A DNA stretch of 64,000 nucleotides from the NCBI GenBank assembly GCA_024401475.1, contig JAKSKZ010000001.1:124001-188000 (forward strand), read 5' to 3'. Source of the stretch: Paludibacteraceae bacterium. Lineage in GTDB: Bacteria > Bacteroidota > Bacteroidia > Bacteroidales > Paludibacteraceae. A program made the position numbers and the translations under genes. Positions within the stretch are counted from its first letter, which is position 1, and the number at the start of each line of letters is the position of its first letter. Below the pieces are notes generated by a model that was not told where the DNA came from, did not search any database, and was given only the letters and a program-made list of their open reading frames with translations. This document shows, piece by piece, positions 63,221 to 64,000 of the stretch.

Positions 63221-64000
63221 TTAATGTAAAATCAAATAAACCAATTCTTTGAGCAATTGTCCGTCTGGCACACCATTCGAATCAATGCCCTTCGATTTCG
63301 CATCGTAAGTACGAAGCAAAGAGATGATTTGCAAAGTCTTCCAGCCGTTATATTTCGAAGCGGCCGTTTGATAATCCTTTGCGAAATAGATGTTGATGCC
63401 CAACTCCTTCGCCACGTTAGCCGGCGACTTGTCTGGGATATAATAGTAGAGCATCAAGTTGGTAAAGAAATTAAACAATACTGTGATAGTCAAGACTAAC
63501 GGATTGTTTTTGGGATTTTGTTCAAAATAACGAACTATTCTATTTGCCTTCAACACATCCTTGTTGATCAAAGCCGTGAGCAATTCGAAATTATTAAAAT
63601 CCTTATTGATTCCAACGTTGGCACTTACAACATCTGCCGTCACCATATTATTTTGAGGCTTCGATATGGCCAATTTGTCCAACTCATTGACCACCTTCGA
63701 GAGATCCGTACCTAGAAAATCGGTCAACAACTGTGTAGCTTTAGGATCTATCTGCAAACCTTTATTTTTCAAATAATTAACAATGAACGTTGGAACTTGG
63801 TTCTCATACAATTTTTTAGATTCAAACAAGACACCAACCTTCGGCAATTCTGCCACGAACTTCTTTCTTCCATCAACCTTTTTATATTTATGACAAAAGA
63901 CCAAAATTGTTGTAGATTGCGGCTTCTGAAGATAATACGCTAAATCCTCTAAATCAGAAAGGTTCTGGGCCTCCTTGACTATTATCACTACATATTTGGA
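63221..64000 (-). CDS. holA: DNA polymerase III delta subunit (C-terminal part)
   Basis: At least 260 residues; the reading frame runs off the right edge (SKYVVIIVKEAQNL at the border), so only the last three quarters of a protein of about 340 aa is visible. The clamp-loader AAA+ lid and C-terminal domain are recognisable: TTILVFCHKYKKVDGRKKF, LLTDFLGTDLSKVVNELDKLAI, FNNFELLTALINKDVLKANRIV and LLKELVYLILH at the end. The delta subunit opens the beta clamp. The ATPase motifs would lie beyond the window. Confidence 0.9.
   Translation of the reverse strand, partial: SKYVVIIVKEAQNLSDLEDLAYYLQKPQSTTILVFCHKYKKVDGRKKFVAELPKVGVLFESKKLYENQVPTFIVNYLKNKGLQIDPKATQLLTDFLGTDLSKVVNELDKLAISKPQNNMVTADVVSANVGINKDFNNFELLTALINKDVLKANRIVRYFEQNPKNNPLVLTITVLFNFFTNLMLYYYIPDKSPANVAKELGINIYFAKDYQTAASKYNGWKTLQIISLLRTYDAKSKGIDSNGVPDGQLLKELVYLILH

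Noticed and set aside
1..64000. tRNA or rRNA genes
   Set aside because: No cloverleaf with GTTCRA-type T-arm or rRNA-like stretches was noticed in the intergenic regions; a dedicated scan was not possible.

Overview
The window looks like chromosomal DNA of an uncultured or rumen/gut-type member of the order Bacteroidales. The evidence is the AT-rich base composition, frequent TAnnTTTG (-7) promoter boxes upstream of genes with no Shine-Dalgarno sequences, C-terminal type IX secretion (T9SS) sorting domains, a BspA-like leucine-rich-repeat protein, a FISUMP-type lipoprotein, a TonB receptor paired with an acidic-tag lipoprotein, and a fibre-degrading gene set. No tRNA, rRNA, CRISPR array, phage or intact transposase was found.

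Layout. 1-12.2 kb holds envelope and housekeeping genes mainly on the + strand: the end of a flippase-like membrane protein, a GT4 glycosyltransferase, a DUF1508 (YegP-like) protein, a BspA-like LRR protein, an orphan cobyric acid synthase, a two-gene operon of unknown function (coiled-coil protein plus membrane protein), a PolB-type exonuclease, a porin and rubrerythrin. 12.5-27.7 kb is a minus-strand cello-oligosaccharide region: a T9SS-exported GH5, an AraC regulator, a TonB receptor with a surface lipoprotein, GH94 cellobiose phosphorylase, a GH5 lipoprotein, a GH3 lipoprotein and two GPH-type sugar symporters, the second lacking its 5' end. The inferred flow is extracellular GH5 cleavage, outer-membrane uptake, periplasmic GH5/GH3 trimming, symport of disaccharide, then cytoplasmic phosphorolysis. 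No SusC/SusD pair is present.

27.8-30.2 kb has two YD-repeat proteins and a decayed tandem repeat. 30.2-35.1 kb is a minus-strand housekeeping run hisA-hisI(E)-ftsE-metF-DUF4834-gpmI, in which the HisE half of HisIE is degenerate. 35.2-42.7 kb holds a possible HEPN protein, a redox/transglutaminase envelope operon, CreD, a LytTR regulator overlapping a membrane protein, and a YeiH-family exporter. 42.8-49.4 kb has an MFS transporter, a long perfect hairpin, and a three-gene CotH-kinase-like/T9SS operon. 49.8-54.3 kb holds a sialate-O-acetylesterase-type esterase, a thermonuclease-like protein, HU and a FISUMP lipoprotein. 54.7-64 kb has a GH95-CBM6-T9SS enzyme, a beta-helix protein, and the operon engB - lipid A acyltransferase - GT2 - DUF3108, preceded by holA, which runs off the right edge.

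Most notable for follow-up: the CotH operon, in which only one of three CotH modules keeps the expected catalytic residues; the uncharacterised 717-aa coiled-coil/membrane operon; the RX4H protein; a divergent dispersed repeat seen twice, 52 kb apart; and the truncated tandem transporter. All family calls come from reading motifs by eye; no searches were run.
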